Shown in pieces: positions 26,501-37,133 of a stretch of DNA of 64,000 nt (positions within the stretch are counted from its first letter, which is position 1; each line of letters begins with the position of its first letter). Where the stretch lies: positions 62,001-126,000 of the forward strand of contig JADGEL010000003.1 of assembly GCA_016744415.1 (NCBI GenBank). Direction: 5' to 3'. The stretch comes from Flavobacteriaceae bacterium. GTDB lineage: Bacteria > Bacteroidota > Bacteroidia > Flavobacteriales > Flavobacteriaceae. A program made the translations under genes and the position numbers. The notes under the pieces were generated by a model, which was given only the letters and a program-made list of their open reading frames with translations, was not told where the DNA came from and did not search any database.

Positions 26501-27559
26501 CTATAGCGAATTTAAAAAATGTAAAGTATCTACACCGTCAGCATAGTCTGATAAAGATGGGTGCTGTGTCTCTCCAAATTTAATCGCATTTTTGAAGGGT
26601 AATTTGGTCACTAGACATTGTATTTTTTCTGAATCTTGATTTAGCTTATTTTGAATTGAATCTTCTGATTCGTAATATTCATAAAACAAGGTTGCGATAG
26701 GAGAGGAGTAACTTTCATCTTCCTTTAACATTAAAAATCCATTTTCTTGTAATTTGAATAAACTCATTAAATATACAGCTTTGTTATAATCGTAGTTGTT
26801 TTGATATTTGTTGTAGTTAATGATATCTCCGTATTTAAAAATAGCTTTAAAAAATTTATCAAAATCATAACCTCTTGGAACAAATAATTTAGAAACAGAT
26901 CTACACCCTAATCCATAATATCTAAAAATGTCTTCACCCAATCCAGCCAATTCTTCATCTGATTCATCGCCTATTAAAATGGCAGCTGAATTTCTGTTTT
27001 GGCGTATGATACTTGGATATTTACCAAAGTAATATTCAAAATAGCGAGCTGTATTGTCACTGCCAGTAGCAATGACAGCATCAAAATCATTTAATTCATC
27101 ACTTGTAAAATTGATAAGTCCTTTAAATTCAGGTTCAACATGTTCTAAATATTTTGCTATAAGTGGTAAAAAGTATTTATCGTTTGACGATAATTTTGCT
27201 AAGACTTTATTGCCTGAAATTAATACCGATAAAAAATCATGGAATCCTACCAGCGGAATATTTCCTGCCATGATAATGGCAATCGCTTTTGGGTTGCTGT
27301 CAGTAAAAGAATATTGAGACGCCCACTGGGTTAAATTATCTTCGGTTAAGCTATTTGCCCAACTAGATAAAGCAAACAATACATTGCCTTCATCAAACCA
27401 ACCGTTGTACTCTTTGGCTCTTTTTATTAGCATATTTAAGCTATCAAAAAACAACTCATTGTGTGCTATATCTTCTTTTCTTTTTATGCCATCAATAGAA
27501 AATTGACTTAAAAATTTGCCTAAATCAATAAATGCGTTTATTCGATTTTCTAATGTCAT
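26501..27559 (-). CDS. LuxC-like acyl-CoA reductase
   Basis: A 352-aa protein of the LuxC/acyl-CoA reductase family (aldehyde-dehydrogenase superfamily). Motifs include IAIIMAGNIPLVGFHDFL (about 93-110, nucleotide-binding loop), VLAKLSSND, AVIATGSDNTARYFEYYF, RQNRNSAAIL, and a region around the catalytic cysteine, YGLGCRSVSKLFVP (Cys about 218). It is expected to reduce acyl-CoA to aldehyde with NADPH; its physiological role in Flavobacteriaceae is unclear. It is divergent from the ferredoxin gene, with interleaved promoters, and upstream of serC on the same strand, a neighbourhood common in this family. Confidence 0.88.
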   Translation of the reverse strand: MTLENRINAFIDLGKFLSQFSIDGIKRKEDIAHNELFFDSLNMLIKRAKEYNGWFDEGNVLFALSSWANSLTEDNLTQWASQYSFTDSNPKAIAIIMAGNIPLVGFHDFLSVLISGNKVLAKLSSNDKYFLPLIAKYLEHVEPEFKGLINFTSDELNDFDAVIATGSDNTARYFEYYFGKYPSIIRQNRNSAAILIGDESDEELAGLGEDIFRYYGLGCRSVSKLFVPRGYDFDKFFKAIFKYGDIINYNKYQNNYDYNKAVYLMSLFKLQENGFLMLKEDESYSSPIATLFYEYYESEDSIQNKLNQDSEKIQCLVTKLPFKNAIKFGETQHPSLSDYADGVDTLHFLNSL

Positions 27560-27565
27560 ATTTAA

Positions 27566-27961
<396 letters not shown>

Positions 27962-27984
27962 TTCTTTATAAATTATTAGGATAT

Positions 27985-28025
27985 AAATCTCACTATATTA
28001 TAATTATTATGTAGTGGGATTTTTT
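27985..28025. terminator. Bidirectional terminator between ferredoxin and sirtuin genes
   Basis: AAATCTCACTA (27985-27995) pairs with TAGTGGGATTT (28012-28022) with one G-T wobble, followed by T residues. The right arm overlaps the last codons of the sirtuin gene, so it can serve both converging genes. Confidence 0.7.
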
Positions 28026-28720
28026 CGTTCCAAATTTAAAAGTTGATATAATTCAGTCATTCCAATAGTTGCGGGCTTAGCTATAACAGTTAGGTTTTTA
28101 AAATGACCTTCGCCTAAGTTCGGTTTAGGATCAATAAAATAAATAGGAGTATCTGATTTTACAGAATAAATTAAATTCGCTGCAGGATATACTTGCATAG
28201 AAGTGCCAATAATAATTAAGATATCTGCTGTTTGTGTAATTTCTTCAGCAAGAGATAAATTAGGAACTGCCTCACCAAACCAAACTATATGAGGTCTTAA
28301 TTGAGCTCCTTTTATACAAACATCACCCAAATGTAAATCAGCATCCCAATCGTAAATGAGTGTTTCGTCAATAGTACTTTTAACTTTTCTTAACTCTCCA
28401 TGTAAGTGAAGCACATTTCTGCTATCAGCTCTTTCATGTAAATCATCCACATTTTGAGTGATAATATTCACATTATATTTGTCTTCTAAAGAATGGAGTA
28501 GTAGATGGGCATTATTTGGTTGAACAGATAATAATTGTTTTCTCCGTTGATTGTAAAAATCTAACACCAATGCTGGATTCCGCTGCCATCCTTGAGGTGT
28601 AGCTACTTCTTCTATACTGTGTCCTTCCCAAAGTCCACCGGCATCTCTAAATGTTTTAATCCCAGATTCAGCACTTATTCCAGCACCGGTTAAAACAACA
28701 ATTCTTTTTTTAGCACTCAT
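28007..28720 (-). CDS. cobB: Class III (SIRT5-like) NAD-dependent protein deacylase
   Basis: A 237-aa sirtuin. The NAD-binding GAGISAESGIKTFRD (12-26), TQNVDDLH (88-95) and catalytic His107 in HLHGEL are intact, as is GTSMQVYPAA. Tyr56 and Arg59 (FYNQRR) match the Y-x-x-R pair that in SIRT5 and E. coli CobB lets the enzyme remove succinyl and malonyl groups. The zinc-binding cysteine tetrad is missing: where CobB has C-x-S and C-x-C-C, this protein has only Cys135 in the region, so no structural zinc is expected. It ends in a terminator shared with the ferredoxin gene and diverges from ychF. Confidence 0.92.
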   Translation of the reverse strand: MSAKKRIVVLTGAGISAESGIKTFRDAGGLWEGHSIEEVATPQGWQRNPALVLDFYNQRRKQLLSVQPNNAHLLLHSLEDKYNVNIITQNVDDLHERADSRNVLHLHGELRKVKSTIDETLIYDWDADLHLGDVCIKGAQLRPHIVWFGEAVPNLSLAEEITQTADILIIIGTSMQVYPAANLIYSVKSDTPIYFIDPKPNLGEGHFKNLTVIAKPATIGMTELYQLLNLERKNPTT

Positions 28721-28812
28721 ACGCTTTTTTTAAGTCCCATTTCATTGAGAACGGATTTAGGAGAGGTAAATATTTACTCTCTAAAATTACATCAAATTCT
28801 AAAACGAACCCC

Positions 28813-28820
28813 TATATTTG
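28813..28820 (+). promoter_or_regulatory. -7 promoter box for ychF
   Basis: TATATTTG matches TAnnTTTG exactly; the predicted start near 28824 leaves a 19-base leader before ATG 28843. No clear -33 TTG. Confidence 0.5.
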
Positions 28821-28842
28821 CATCTCTAAAAAAGTATCAATA

Positions 28843-29934
28843 ATGAAGGCAGGAATTGTAGGATTACCAAACGTAGGAAAATCAACCTTATTCAATTGTT
28901 TATCAAACGCAAAAGCGCAAAGTGCTAACTTTCCATTTTGTACAATTGAACCTAATATTGGAGTCGTAAATGTACCAGATTCTCGATTAGAAAAATTAGA
29001 AGAATTGGTAAATCCTGAGCGAGTACTTCCTGCAACTGTTGAGATTGTTGATATTGCTGGCTTGGTAAAAGGAGCGAGTAAAGGTGAAGGGTTGGGCAAT
29101 AAATTCTTATCTAATATTCGCGAAACAGATGCCATCATTCATGTATTGCGTTGTTTTGATAATGACAATATTGTACATGTTGATGAAGGTATAGATCCTG
29201 TTCGTGATAAAGGAACGATTGATGTAGAATTGCAATTAAAAGATTTGGAAGCGGTTGAAAAGCGTTTAGAAAAATCAAAAAAGGCTTCTAGAACTGGAGA
29301 TAAAGTTGCACAAAAAGAGGTGGATACTTTAACCAAAGTGATTGCTGGTTTGGAAGGATTCCATTCTGTTAGAGAAATTGAATTGACTGAGGATGAACGT
29401 GAGTTTTTACAGCCATTACAATTGTTGACAGACAAACCAATCTTATATGTTTGTAATGTTGATGATGAATCTGCAGTAAACGGAAATGCGTATGTTGATG
29501 CTGTTAAAGAAGCCGTTAAAGGTGAAGATGCTGAAGTAATTATTTTAGCCGTAGGTACCGAAGCAGATATTAATGAATTAGAAGATTATGAAGAGCGTCA
29601 ACTATTTTTAGAAGATATGGGCTTGGATGAACCAGGAGCTTCAAAATTGATTCGTGCCGCTTATAAATTATTAAACCTACAAACTTACTTTACGGCTGGG
29701 GTTAAGGAAGTTAGAGCTTGGACAATAAATATAGGTGATACTGCTCCGCAAGCTGCTGGTGTAATTCATACTGATTTCGAAAAAGGATTTATTCGTGCAG
29801 AAGTAATAAAGTATGAAGATTATGTACATTACGGTACTGAAGCAAAAGTAAGAGATGCGGGTAAATTAGGCGTTGAAGGAAAAGAATATATTGTACAAGA
29901 TGGCGATATGATGAATTTTAGATTCAACGTTTAA
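28843..29934 (+). CDS. ychF: Ribosome-binding ATPase YchF
   Basis: An Obg-family P-loop protein that in other bacteria prefers ATP and binds ribosomes and the proteasome-like machinery, with roles in stress and oxidative responses. The 363-aa product has Walker A GLPNVGKST (6-14), switch region CTIEPNIGVV, DIAGLVKGASKGEGLG, the altered G4 motif NVDDE (in place of NKxD, hence ATP preference) and a C-terminal TGS domain (about 278-361) ending in DGDMMNFRFNV. Length is normal. It stands alone with its own promoter, 207 bases before parE. Confidence 0.95.
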   Translation: MKAGIVGLPNVGKSTLFNCLSNAKAQSANFPFCTIEPNIGVVNVPDSRLEKLEELVNPERVLPATVEIVDIAGLVKGASKGEGLGNKFLSNIRETDAIIHVLRCFDNDNIVHVDEGIDPVRDKGTIDVELQLKDLEAVEKRLEKSKKASRTGDKVAQKEVDTLTKVIAGLEGFHSVREIELTEDEREFLQPLQLLTDKPILYVCNVDDESAVNGNAYVDAVKEAVKGEDAEVIILAVGTEADINELEDYEERQLFLEDMGLDEPGASKLIRAAYKLLNLQTYFTAGVKEVRAWTINIGDTAPQAAGVIHTDFEKGFIRAEVIKYEDYVHYGTEAKVRDAGKLGVEGKEYIVQDGDMMNFRFNV

Positions 29935-30141
29935 AATAAGAACTATCTCTAGCATGCTAATTTGTCTTTCCTGTGCAAGCAAGAACCTATAAACTGTATT
30001 AAACAAATAATTTTGTTCAACCTGTACAATCCCATTTTGTATAATTCTCCCTGTTCAATATCTGTTAATAACTATTAAACCCCCTACTTTTATTTTTTAA
30101 GTTGAAAGTGTATTTTAGCCTTCCCTCAACTCTCAAAGGCA

Positions 30142-31998
30142 ATGGCAGCAGAAAGTAAGTATACCGAAGACAATATTCGTTCACTCGACTGGAAAGAGCA
30201 TATCCGTATGCGTCCTGGAATGTATATTGGCAAGCTTGGTGATGGTTCATCACCAGATGATGGTATCTATATATTAATCAAAGAAGTTCTCGATAATTGT
30301 ATTGATGAATTTGTGATGGGTGCTGGTAAAACCATCGAAATATCTGTAAAAGACACTTCTGTTACTGTTCGAGATTATGGACGTGGAATTCCATTAGGCA
30401 AAGTAGTAGATGTGGTGTCTAAAATGAACACTGGTGGTAAGTATGACTCCAAAGCCTTTAAAAAATCTGTAGGACTTAATGGTGTTGGTACAAAAGCGGT
30501 CAATGCCTTGTCAAACTATTTCAAGGTACAATCGATTCGTGATAACCAAATGACCTTTGCAGAATTTGAGCGTGGTGAATTGACTCACAAATCAGATATA
30601 GAGACATCTTCACTTAGAAAAGGAACAAAAGTTACTTTTACACCAGATCACGAAATTTTTCTCAAATATAAATTTAGAAGTGAGTACATTATTAAAATGA
30701 TTAAAAACTATGTGTATCTAAACACAGGTTTAACAATCATTTATAATGGTGAAAAATATTTTTCAGAAAATGGATTGAAAGATTTATTGGAAGAAAACAT
30801 TGCTGATGAATCAATGCTATTTCCAATTATTCATTTGATGGAAGATGATATTGAAATTGCTTTAACCTATAGTAAAGCTCAATATAGTGAGGAATTTCAT
30901 TCTTTTGTAAATGGGCAACATACTACGCAAGGAGGAACGCATCAAAACGCATATAGAGAAGCTGTTGTAAAAACCATTCGAGATTATTTTGGCAAGAACT
31001 ACGATGCATCTGATGTCCGGAAATCTATTGTAACTGCAGTTAGTATTAAAGTAATGGAACCTATTTTTGAAAGTCAAACAAAGACAAAGTTGGGTTCTAC
31101 CGAAATGGGTGGTGGTTTGCCAACGGTACGGACTTTTATCAATGATTTTGTAAAAAGACGATTTGATAATTACCTACATCGTAATCCTGATGTAGCAGAA
31201 AAAATCCAGAAGAAAATAGTTCAGGCTGAAAAAGAACGTAAAGAATTATCGGGTATCCGAAAATTAGCAAGAGATAGAGCAAAAAAAGCAAATCTTCACA
31301 ATAAAAAATTAAGAGATTGTCGTGTGCATTTAGGCGATATGAAAAAAGACAATCGTTTAGATACTACATTATTCATAACTGAGGGAGACTCTGCAAGTGG
31401 GTCTATCACAAAATCTAGAAATGTAAATACACAAGCAGTTTTTAGTTTAAAAGGGAAACCTCTGAATTCATATGGATTGAGTAAAAAAATTGTGTACGAA
31501 AATGAGGAATTTAACCTATTGCAATCAGCTTTAAATATTGAAGATGGTATTGAAAACTTGCGTTATAACAATATTGTAATTGCTACGGATGCCGATGTTG
31601 ATGGTATGCACATTCGTCTTTTATTGATTACTTTTTTCTTGCAATTTTTTCCAGAATTAATCAAAGAAGGACATCTTTATATTTTAGAAACACCACTATT
31701 TAGAGTCCGCGATAAAAAAGAAACTTTTTATTGTTATTCAGAAGAAGAACGGAGAGAGGCAATCAAAAAAATAAGGGGTAAACCAGAAATAACCCGATTT
31801 AAAGGTTTAGGTGAAATCAGTCCAGATGAATTTGTACATTTTATAGGAAATGACATTCGTTTAGATCCGGTGATGTTAGATAAAGAAATGCCAATTGAAA
31901 AATTATTGGAATTTTATATGGGGAAAAACACTCCGGATAGACAAAAATTTATCATCCAAAACTTAAAAGTAGAATTAGATTTAGCTGAAGAATTATAA
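30142..31998 (+). CDS. parE: DNA topoisomerase IV subunit B
   Basis: The ATPase subunit of topoisomerase IV, which unlinks daughter chromosomes. The 618-aa protein has the GHKL ATPase ([31 protein letters not shown]), the transducer domain and the Toprim domain with EGDSASG (about 414-420) and [10 protein letters not shown] (about 483-492). GyrB is also possible by motif alone, but the partner gene parC overlaps it by one base (TAATG), and this pairing is the topoisomerase IV arrangement in Bacteroidetes. The start context is A-rich; no perfect promoter was found close upstream. Confidence 0.93.
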   Translation: MAAESKYTEDNIRSLDWKEHIRMRPGMYIGKLGDGSSPDDGIYILIKEVLDNCIDEFVMGAGKTIEISVKDTSVTVRDYGRGIPLGKVVDVVSKMNTGGKYDSKAFKKSVGLNGVGTKAVNALSNYFKVQSIRDNQMTFAEFERGELTHKSDIETSSLRKGTKVTFTPDHEIFLKYKFRSEYIIKMIKNYVYLNTGLTIIYNGEKYFSENGLKDLLEENIADESMLFPIIHLMEDDIEIALTYSKAQYSEEFHSFVNGQHTTQGGTHQNAYREAVVKTIRDYFGKNYDASDVRKSIVTAVSIKVMEPIFESQTKTKLGSTEMGGGLPTVRTFINDFVKRRFDNYLHRNPDVAEKIQKKIVQAEKERKELSGIRKLARDRAKKANLHNKKLRDCRVHLGDMKKDNRLDTTLFITEGDSASGSITKSRNVNTQAVFSLKGKPLNSYGLSKKIVYENEEFNLLQSALNIEDGIENLRYNNIVIATDADVDGMHIRLLLITFFLQFFPELIKEGHLYILETPLFRVRDKKETFYCYSEEERREAIKKIRGKPEITRFKGLGEISPDEFVHFIGNDIRLDPVMLDKEMPIEKLLEFYMGKNTPDRQKFIIQNLKVELDLAEEL

Positions 31999-34691
31999 TG
32001 CAAGAAGAACATTCAGAAGAAATAGAACATCACGACGATTCTGCACAAGAAACGATTACGCGTGTTACAGGTATGTACAAAGAGTGGTTTTTAGACTACG
32101 CATCGTATGTGATATTAGAACGTGCAGTACCTTCTATTGGCGACGGATTTAAACCTGTACAGCGTCGTATCATGCAATCGATGAAAGATTTGGATGATGG
32201 ACGTTACAATAAAGTTGCAAACATAGTAGGCCACACCATGCAATATCACCCACATGGTGATGCAAGTATTGGTGATGCTATGGTGCAGATTGGGCAAAAA
32301 GAACTGCTAATTGACATGCAAGGAAACTGGGGTAATACTCTCACTGGTGACCGTGCAGCAGCACCGAGATATATTGAAGCTCGATTGTCTAAGTTTGCGT
32401 TGGATGTGGTTTTTAATCCAAAGACAACTAAGTGGAAAATGTCGTATGATGGACGTAGAAAAGAACCAATTGACTTACCAGTAAAATTCCCTATGTTATT
32501 AGCACAAGGTGCTGAAGGAATAGCAGTAGGGCTTTCTACCAAAATATTACCACACAATTTTAATGAGCTGATTGATGCCTCAATTAAAATATTAAAAGGG
32601 AAAAGTTTTAAAATAGTTCCTGACTTTTTAAATGGTGGCATTGCAGATGTTTCCAATTATAATGATGGTTTACGTGGAGGTAAAATTAGAGTACGAGCAA
32701 AAATTTCACAACTCGACAAAAAGACTTTGGTGATTACAGAAATCCCTTTTGGAACGACTACTACTTCATTGATTGATTCTGTCTTAAAGGCAAATGACAA
32801 GGGTAAGATTAAGATCAAAAAAATAGAGGATAATACCGCAGCAAAAGTTGAAATTCTGGTGCATCTACCACCAGGAATATCTCCAGACAAAAGTATCGAT
32901 GCATTATACGCTTTTACTAATTGTGAGAATTCTATTTCACCTCTAGGCTGTATCATTGAAGAGAATACCCCTGTTTTTATAGGAGTGAGCGATATACTAA
33001 AACATTCTACACAACATACAGTAGATTTATTAAAACGTGAGTTAGAGATTCAATTAGATGAGTTAGAGTCTCAATGGCATTTTGCATCATTAGAACGAAT
33101 TTTTATTGAAAACAGAATCTACCGAGATATTGAAGAGGTTGCTACTTGGGAAGGTGTTATCAAAGCAATTGATGACGGATTAAAACCATTTACCAAAAAT
33201 TTAAAACGTGCTGTTGTTGAAGAGGATATTGTTAGATTGACCGAAATTAGAATCAAGAAAATTTCAAAGTTCGATATAGATAAAGCCAAACAGCATATTG
33301 AATCTTTAGAAGATAAGATTGAAGTTGTAAAACATCATTTAGACAACCTGATAGATTTTGCTGTTGACTATTTTAAAAGCCTAAAAGCTAAATACGGTAA
33401 GGGGCGAGAACGTAAAACAGAACTCAGAGCCTTTGATGATATTGTAGCGAGTAAAGTGGTAATGCGAAACTCAAAACTGTATGTAAATCGTGAAGAAGGC
33501 TTTATAGGCACTTCATTAAGACGAGATGAATTTGTAAGTGATTGCTCGGATATTGATGATATCATCGTTTTTAGGAAAGATGGAAAAATGATGATTACTA
33601 AAGTGGATGCAAAAACATTTGTTGGTAAAGATGTTATCCATGTAGCAGTCTTTAAAAAAGGAGACAAAAGGACTGTTTATAATTTGATGTATCGAGATGG
33701 TAGAAGTGGGCCAACCTTGATGAAACGATTCCATGTAACTGGTGTTACCAGAGGTAAGGAGTATGATTTAACAGCAGGTAATAAAGCTTCAATTGTCCAC
33801 TATTTTACAGCAAATCCAAATGGTGAAGCAGAAACTGTAACGGTTAATTTGCGTGCGATTGGTAATGTGAAAAAGATAAAATGGGATATAGATTTTTCTG
33901 ATTTATTGATAAAAGGTCGAGGATCAAAAGGTAACATTCTTTCAAAATATGCAGTAAAAAAAATAGAACTCAAAGAAAAAGGAATTTCAACATTAAAGCC
34001 TCGTAAAGTTTGGTTTGATGATACCGTACAACGTTTAAATGTTGATGAACGGGGTGATTTATTAGGTGAGTTTACCGCAGAAGATAGACTACTCATCATT
34101 ACACAAAAAGGAGTTGTAAAAACAACTTCTCCAGATTTATCTACCCATTTTGAAGATGATATGATTGTCTTAGAAAAATGGGTTCCGAACAAACCAATTT
34201 CGGCTATTTATTTTGATGGAGATAAAGAAAAAACCTATGTAAAGCGTTTTATGATTGACAATCCTAATAAGGAAGAAGTCTTTATTTCTGAGCACTCAAA
34301 ATCGCAATTAGAAATGGTGACTACTGATTTTAGACCGATGGCTGAAGTAGTGTTTTCAAAAAGAAGTTTAGAAAATATTGAAGTAAATTTAGAAGAATTC
34401 ATCGCTATAAAAGGCATAAAATCTTTGGGAAATCAATTGACTGCAGAGAAAATAAAACAAGTTAACTTGTTAGAATCTTTAGAATATATTGCCCCAGAAA
34501 TTGAAGATGTAGAAGTTGTGGAAGAAGAAATTATTGAAACTTTAGAATTAAATGTTCCTGAAATAGCAAAGGAAATTCTAGAAGAAAAAGAAATTGATAC
34601 TCCATCAATTATTGATGGTAATAAAAAGAAACCAACAATAAAATCACCTAAAAAAGCAAAGGATGATGAAGATCAAACTTCATTGTTTTAG
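31998..34691 (+). CDS. parC: DNA topoisomerase IV subunit A
   Basis: The DNA-cutting subunit of topoisomerase IV. The 897-aa protein has the winged-helix active site with catalytic Tyr125 in APRYIEARL, the preceding YHPHGDASIGDA motif (quinolone region), a coiled-coil gate, and a C-terminal beta-pinwheel from about residue 500. The GyrA box is degenerate (RGSKGNIL), as expected for ParC rather than GyrA. A tail of about 60 acidic then lysine-rich residues ends in DDEDQTSLF, whose last five residues fit the beta-clamp-binding consensus Q-x-x-L-F. The start codon overlaps the parE stop. Confidence 0.93.
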   Translation: MQEEHSEEIEHHDDSAQETITRVTGMYKEWFLDYASYVILERAVPSIGDGFKPVQRRIMQSMKDLDDGRYNKVANIVGHTMQYHPHGDASIGDAMVQIGQKELLIDMQGNWGNTLTGDRAAAPRYIEARLSKFALDVVFNPKTTKWKMSYDGRRKEPIDLPVKFPMLLAQGAEGIAVGLSTKILPHNFNELIDASIKILKGKSFKIVPDFLNGGIADVSNYNDGLRGGKIRVRAKISQLDKKTLVITEIPFGTTTTSLIDSVLKANDKGKIKIKKIEDNTAAKVEILVHLPPGISPDKSIDALYAFTNCENSISPLGCIIEENTPVFIGVSDILKHSTQHTVDLLKRELEIQLDELESQWHFASLERIFIENRIYRDIEEVATWEGVIKAIDDGLKPFTKNLKRAVVEEDIVRLTEIRIKKISKFDIDKAKQHIESLEDKIEVVKHHLDNLIDFAVDYFKSLKAKYGKGRERKTELRAFDDIVASKVVMRNSKLYVNREEGFIGTSLRRDEFVSDCSDIDDIIVFRKDGKMMITKVDAKTFVGKDVIHVAVFKKGDKRTVYNLMYRDGRSGPTLMKRFHVTGVTRGKEYDLTAGNKASIVHYFTANPNGEAETVTVNLRAIGNVKKIKWDIDFSDLLIKGRGSKGNILSKYAVKKIELKEKGISTLKPRKVWFDDTVQRLNVDERGDLLGEFTAEDRLLIITQKGVVKTTSPDLSTHFEDDMIVLEKWVPNKPISAIYFDGDKEKTYVKRFMIDNPNKEEVFISEHSKSQLEMVTTDFRPMAEVVFSKRSLENIEVNLEEFIAIKGIKSLGNQLTAEKIKQVNLLESLEYIAPEIEDVEVVEEEIIETLELNVPEIAKEILEEKEIDTPSIIDGNKKKPTIKSPKKAKDDEDQTSLF

Positions 34692-34712
34692 GATTAAAAA
34701 TTAAACATACTA

Positions 34713-34740
34713 TGTCTTTCTCGCGTATGCGGGAATCCAC
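34713..34740. repeat. REP-like intergenic repeat, copy 1
   Basis: TGTCTTTCTCGCG, then TATGCGGGAATCCAC. It matches the left half of the repeat at 44259-44327 with two base changes. The core CGCGtatGCGGGA can form a short hairpin. It lies between parC and the S9 peptidase start. Confidence 0.65.
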
Positions 34741-34759
34741 TTATCAAAAGCAATATTTC

Positions 34760-37123
34760 ATGAAAAAAATCATATCAATAGTAATCCTTTTTATTGGATT
34801 ATCTGCTTACTCTCAAGAAAATAATCAATCAGAATTATCGATTGAGCAGATAATGCAAGCCGAAAATTTTATAGGTGTTTCACCTACTAATATTTTTTGG
34901 AGTGAAGACAGTAAAACAATTTATTTTACTTGGAATCCAGAGTTAGAAAAAATAAAGTCATTGTATAAATATGAGTTGGCTAATAAAAAAATAAGTAAGG
35001 TTTCTGCTGATGAAGAAAAATCTTTGATGGATGTTTATGATTTTGATTACACTTTAGATAAATCAAAAAAATTGTATGTAAAAGGAGGAGACGTCTATTT
35101 GTATGACTTAGCATTTAACAGTTCAAAAAAAATAATCACCACTTTTGATGATCGAGAATCGAATGTTTCTTTTACTTCAGATGAAAATGCTATTATTTTT
35201 AAGCGAAACGACAACATATTTCAATTTGATTTAAAAAATGGAACTGTTGCACAATTGACTAATTTTAAATCGGGCTCAAAAAAAGTAGACAAAAATGTTT
35301 CAGAGCAAGATGAGTGGTTAGAAAATCAACAACAAGAATTATTTGAGGTTTTAAGAGATCGCAAAGAAAAAAAGGAACTGTCTAAAGAACATTCTGAATT
35401 ATTAAAAGAGGATAAACCAGCAGAAATTTACTTAAATGGAAAATATATTTCTAACATCACATTGGGTGAGAACGGGAAATTTATTACGTATAAATTATCA
35501 GAATATCCAGATAATACTGTTGCAGAAATTCCTCATTTTGTAAATGAATATGGTTATACAAGTTCACAAAAAACATATCAATTAACAGGTGCAAAGCAAG
35601 CGATCCACGAGTTGTGGGTGTTTGATTTTAAACAAGATTCAGCTTATCAAGTTACAACAAAATCATTGGCAGGAATTTATGCTAAGCCATTGTATTTAAA
35701 AGAATATGATGATGATTTTAATCCTAAATATGAAGCGCCTAAATCGGTTAACTTTTTTAATCCAAAGAATTCATTTGATGGAAAAAACACAGTTATAGAA
35801 ATTCGTTCTACAGACAATAAAGACCGTTGGTTTGCTAAAATTGATTATGTAAACGGAAGTTTAATAGAACTCAATCACCAACATGATGAATCGTGGATTG
35901 CTGGCCCTGGAATTCCTTGGCAACAATCTGGTGGTAATTGGAATTGGATAAATAATGAATCTATTTTCTTTCATTCTGAAAAAACAGGTTTTTCACATTT
36001 ATACCAAATTAATGTCAACTCAAAAAAAGAGAAAACCTTAACAAAAGGAAATTGGGAAGTATATGAAGCTGAAGTTTCAAAAGATGAGAAATCGATGTAC
36101 ATAACAACTAATGAAATTCATCCAGGTGAACGCCAGTTGTACAAATTAAATTTAAAGAATTTAAAGCGCGACCTTTTGACCAACCAAACTGGTAATAATG
36201 AAGTAACTATTTCTCCAGACGAAAAGTATTTTGCGATTCGCCAATCCTTTAGCAATGTGCCTTGGGAGTTATTTTTACTAGAGAATGAAAGTGAAAAGCA
36301 AGAAGAACAAATTACAAAATCAACAACTTCTGCGTTTGATTCATATTCTTGGAAAACCCCAGAAAACATTACTTTTAAAGCATCAGATGGAGTAGAAGTG
36401 CATGCGAGATTATATGAGCCAGATGGAGGAGCAAAAGATAAGCCAATGGTAGTTTTTGTTCATGGTGCTGGTTATTTGCAAAACGCACACAAATGGTGGA
36501 GCGGCTATTTTAGAGAATATATGTTTCACAATATTTTGGTAGATAATGGGTTTGTGGTGTTGGATGTAGATTACAGAGCCAGTAAAGGTTATGGTCGTGA
36601 TTTTAGAACTGGAATTTATCGCCACATGGGAGGTAAAGATTTATCGGATCAGGTAGATGCTGTAAATTATATGATAGATGATTATGGCATTGATGAAAAT
36701 AATGTGGGTATTTATGGAGGCTCTTATGGCGGGTTTATTACACTTATGGGAATGTTCAATGCTCCAGATACTTTTAAAAGTGGTGCAGGAATTAGATCGG
36801 TAACTGATTGGGCGCATTATCATCATGCATATACTGCGAATATTTTGAATACTCCAGTATTAGATCCTAAATCGTATGAATTGAGCTCTCCTATTAATTT
36901 TGCTGAAGGCTTACAAGGCAACTTACTTATTCTTCATGGCATGATTGATGACAACGTTCATTTTCAAGATGTTGTACGTTTAAATCAACGCTTGATAGAG
37001 TTAGGCAAAGAAAACTGGCAAATGGCTTTGTATCCATTAGAGCGCCACGGATTTGTGGAGCCTAGTTCTTGGACGGATGAATACAAACGAATTTATAAGT
37101 TGTTTGCAGAGACATTGAAGTAA
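34760..37123 (+). CDS. Prolyl oligopeptidase family (S9) serine peptidase, exported
   Basis: A 787-aa exported peptidase of the DPP-IV/S9B type: signal peptide of about 20 residues (KKIISIVILFIGLSAYSQ), a long beta-propeller (about 30-530) and a C-terminal alpha/beta-hydrolase with nucleophile Ser in YGGSYGGF, Asp in HGMIDDNVHF and His in ERHGF, all intact. Such enzymes cut dipeptides from peptide N-termini in the periplasm and help use protein as food. ATG 34760 is chosen because it begins the signal peptide; an earlier in-frame ATG at 34712 would translate the REP-like repeat. The next gene starts 10 bases after the stop. Confidence 0.93.
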   Translation: MKKIISIVILFIGLSAYSQENNQSELSIEQIMQAENFIGVSPTNIFWSEDSKTIYFTWNPELEKIKSLYKYELANKKISKVSADEEKSLMDVYDFDYTLDKSKKLYVKGGDVYLYDLAFNSSKKIITTFDDRESNVSFTSDENAIIFKRNDNIFQFDLKNGTVAQLTNFKSGSKKVDKNVSEQDEWLENQQQELFEVLRDRKEKKELSKEHSELLKEDKPAEIYLNGKYISNITLGENGKFITYKLSEYPDNTVAEIPHFVNEYGYTSSQKTYQLTGAKQAIHELWVFDFKQDSAYQVTTKSLAGIYAKPLYLKEYDDDFNPKYEAPKSVNFFNPKNSFDGKNTVIEIRSTDNKDRWFAKIDYVNGSLIELNHQHDESWIAGPGIPWQQSGGNWNWINNESIFFHSEKTGFSHLYQINVNSKKEKTLTKGNWEVYEAEVSKDEKSMYITTNEIHPGERQLYKLNLKNLKRDLLTNQTGNNEVTISPDEKYFAIRQSFSNVPWELFLLENESEKQEEQITKSTTSAFDSYSWKTPENITFKASDGVEVHARLYEPDGGAKDKPMVVFVHGAGYLQNAHKWWSGYFREYMFHNILVDNGFVVLDVDYRASKGYGRDFRTGIYRHMGGKDLSDQVDAVNYMIDDYGIDENNVGIYGGSYGGFITLMGMFNAPDTFKSGAGIRSVTDWAHYHHAYTANILNTPVLDPKSYELSSPINFAEGLQGNLLILHGMIDDNVHFQDVVRLNQRLIELGKENWQMALYPLERHGFVEPSSWTDEYKRIYKLFAETLK

Positions 37124-37133
37124 TAAATTTTTA

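Noticed and set aside
30065-30253. Minus-strand 62-aa ORF over the parE start
   Set aside because: It overlaps the conserved N-terminus of ParE and has no family features.
30142-31998. GyrB instead of ParE
   Set aside because: The overlapping downstream partner has a degenerate GyrA box, as in ParC, and the adjacent parE-parC pair is the topoisomerase IV arrangement.
34712-34759. N-terminal extension of the S9 peptidase
   Set aside because: It would translate a REP-like repeat and place 16 polar residues before a clear signal peptide.
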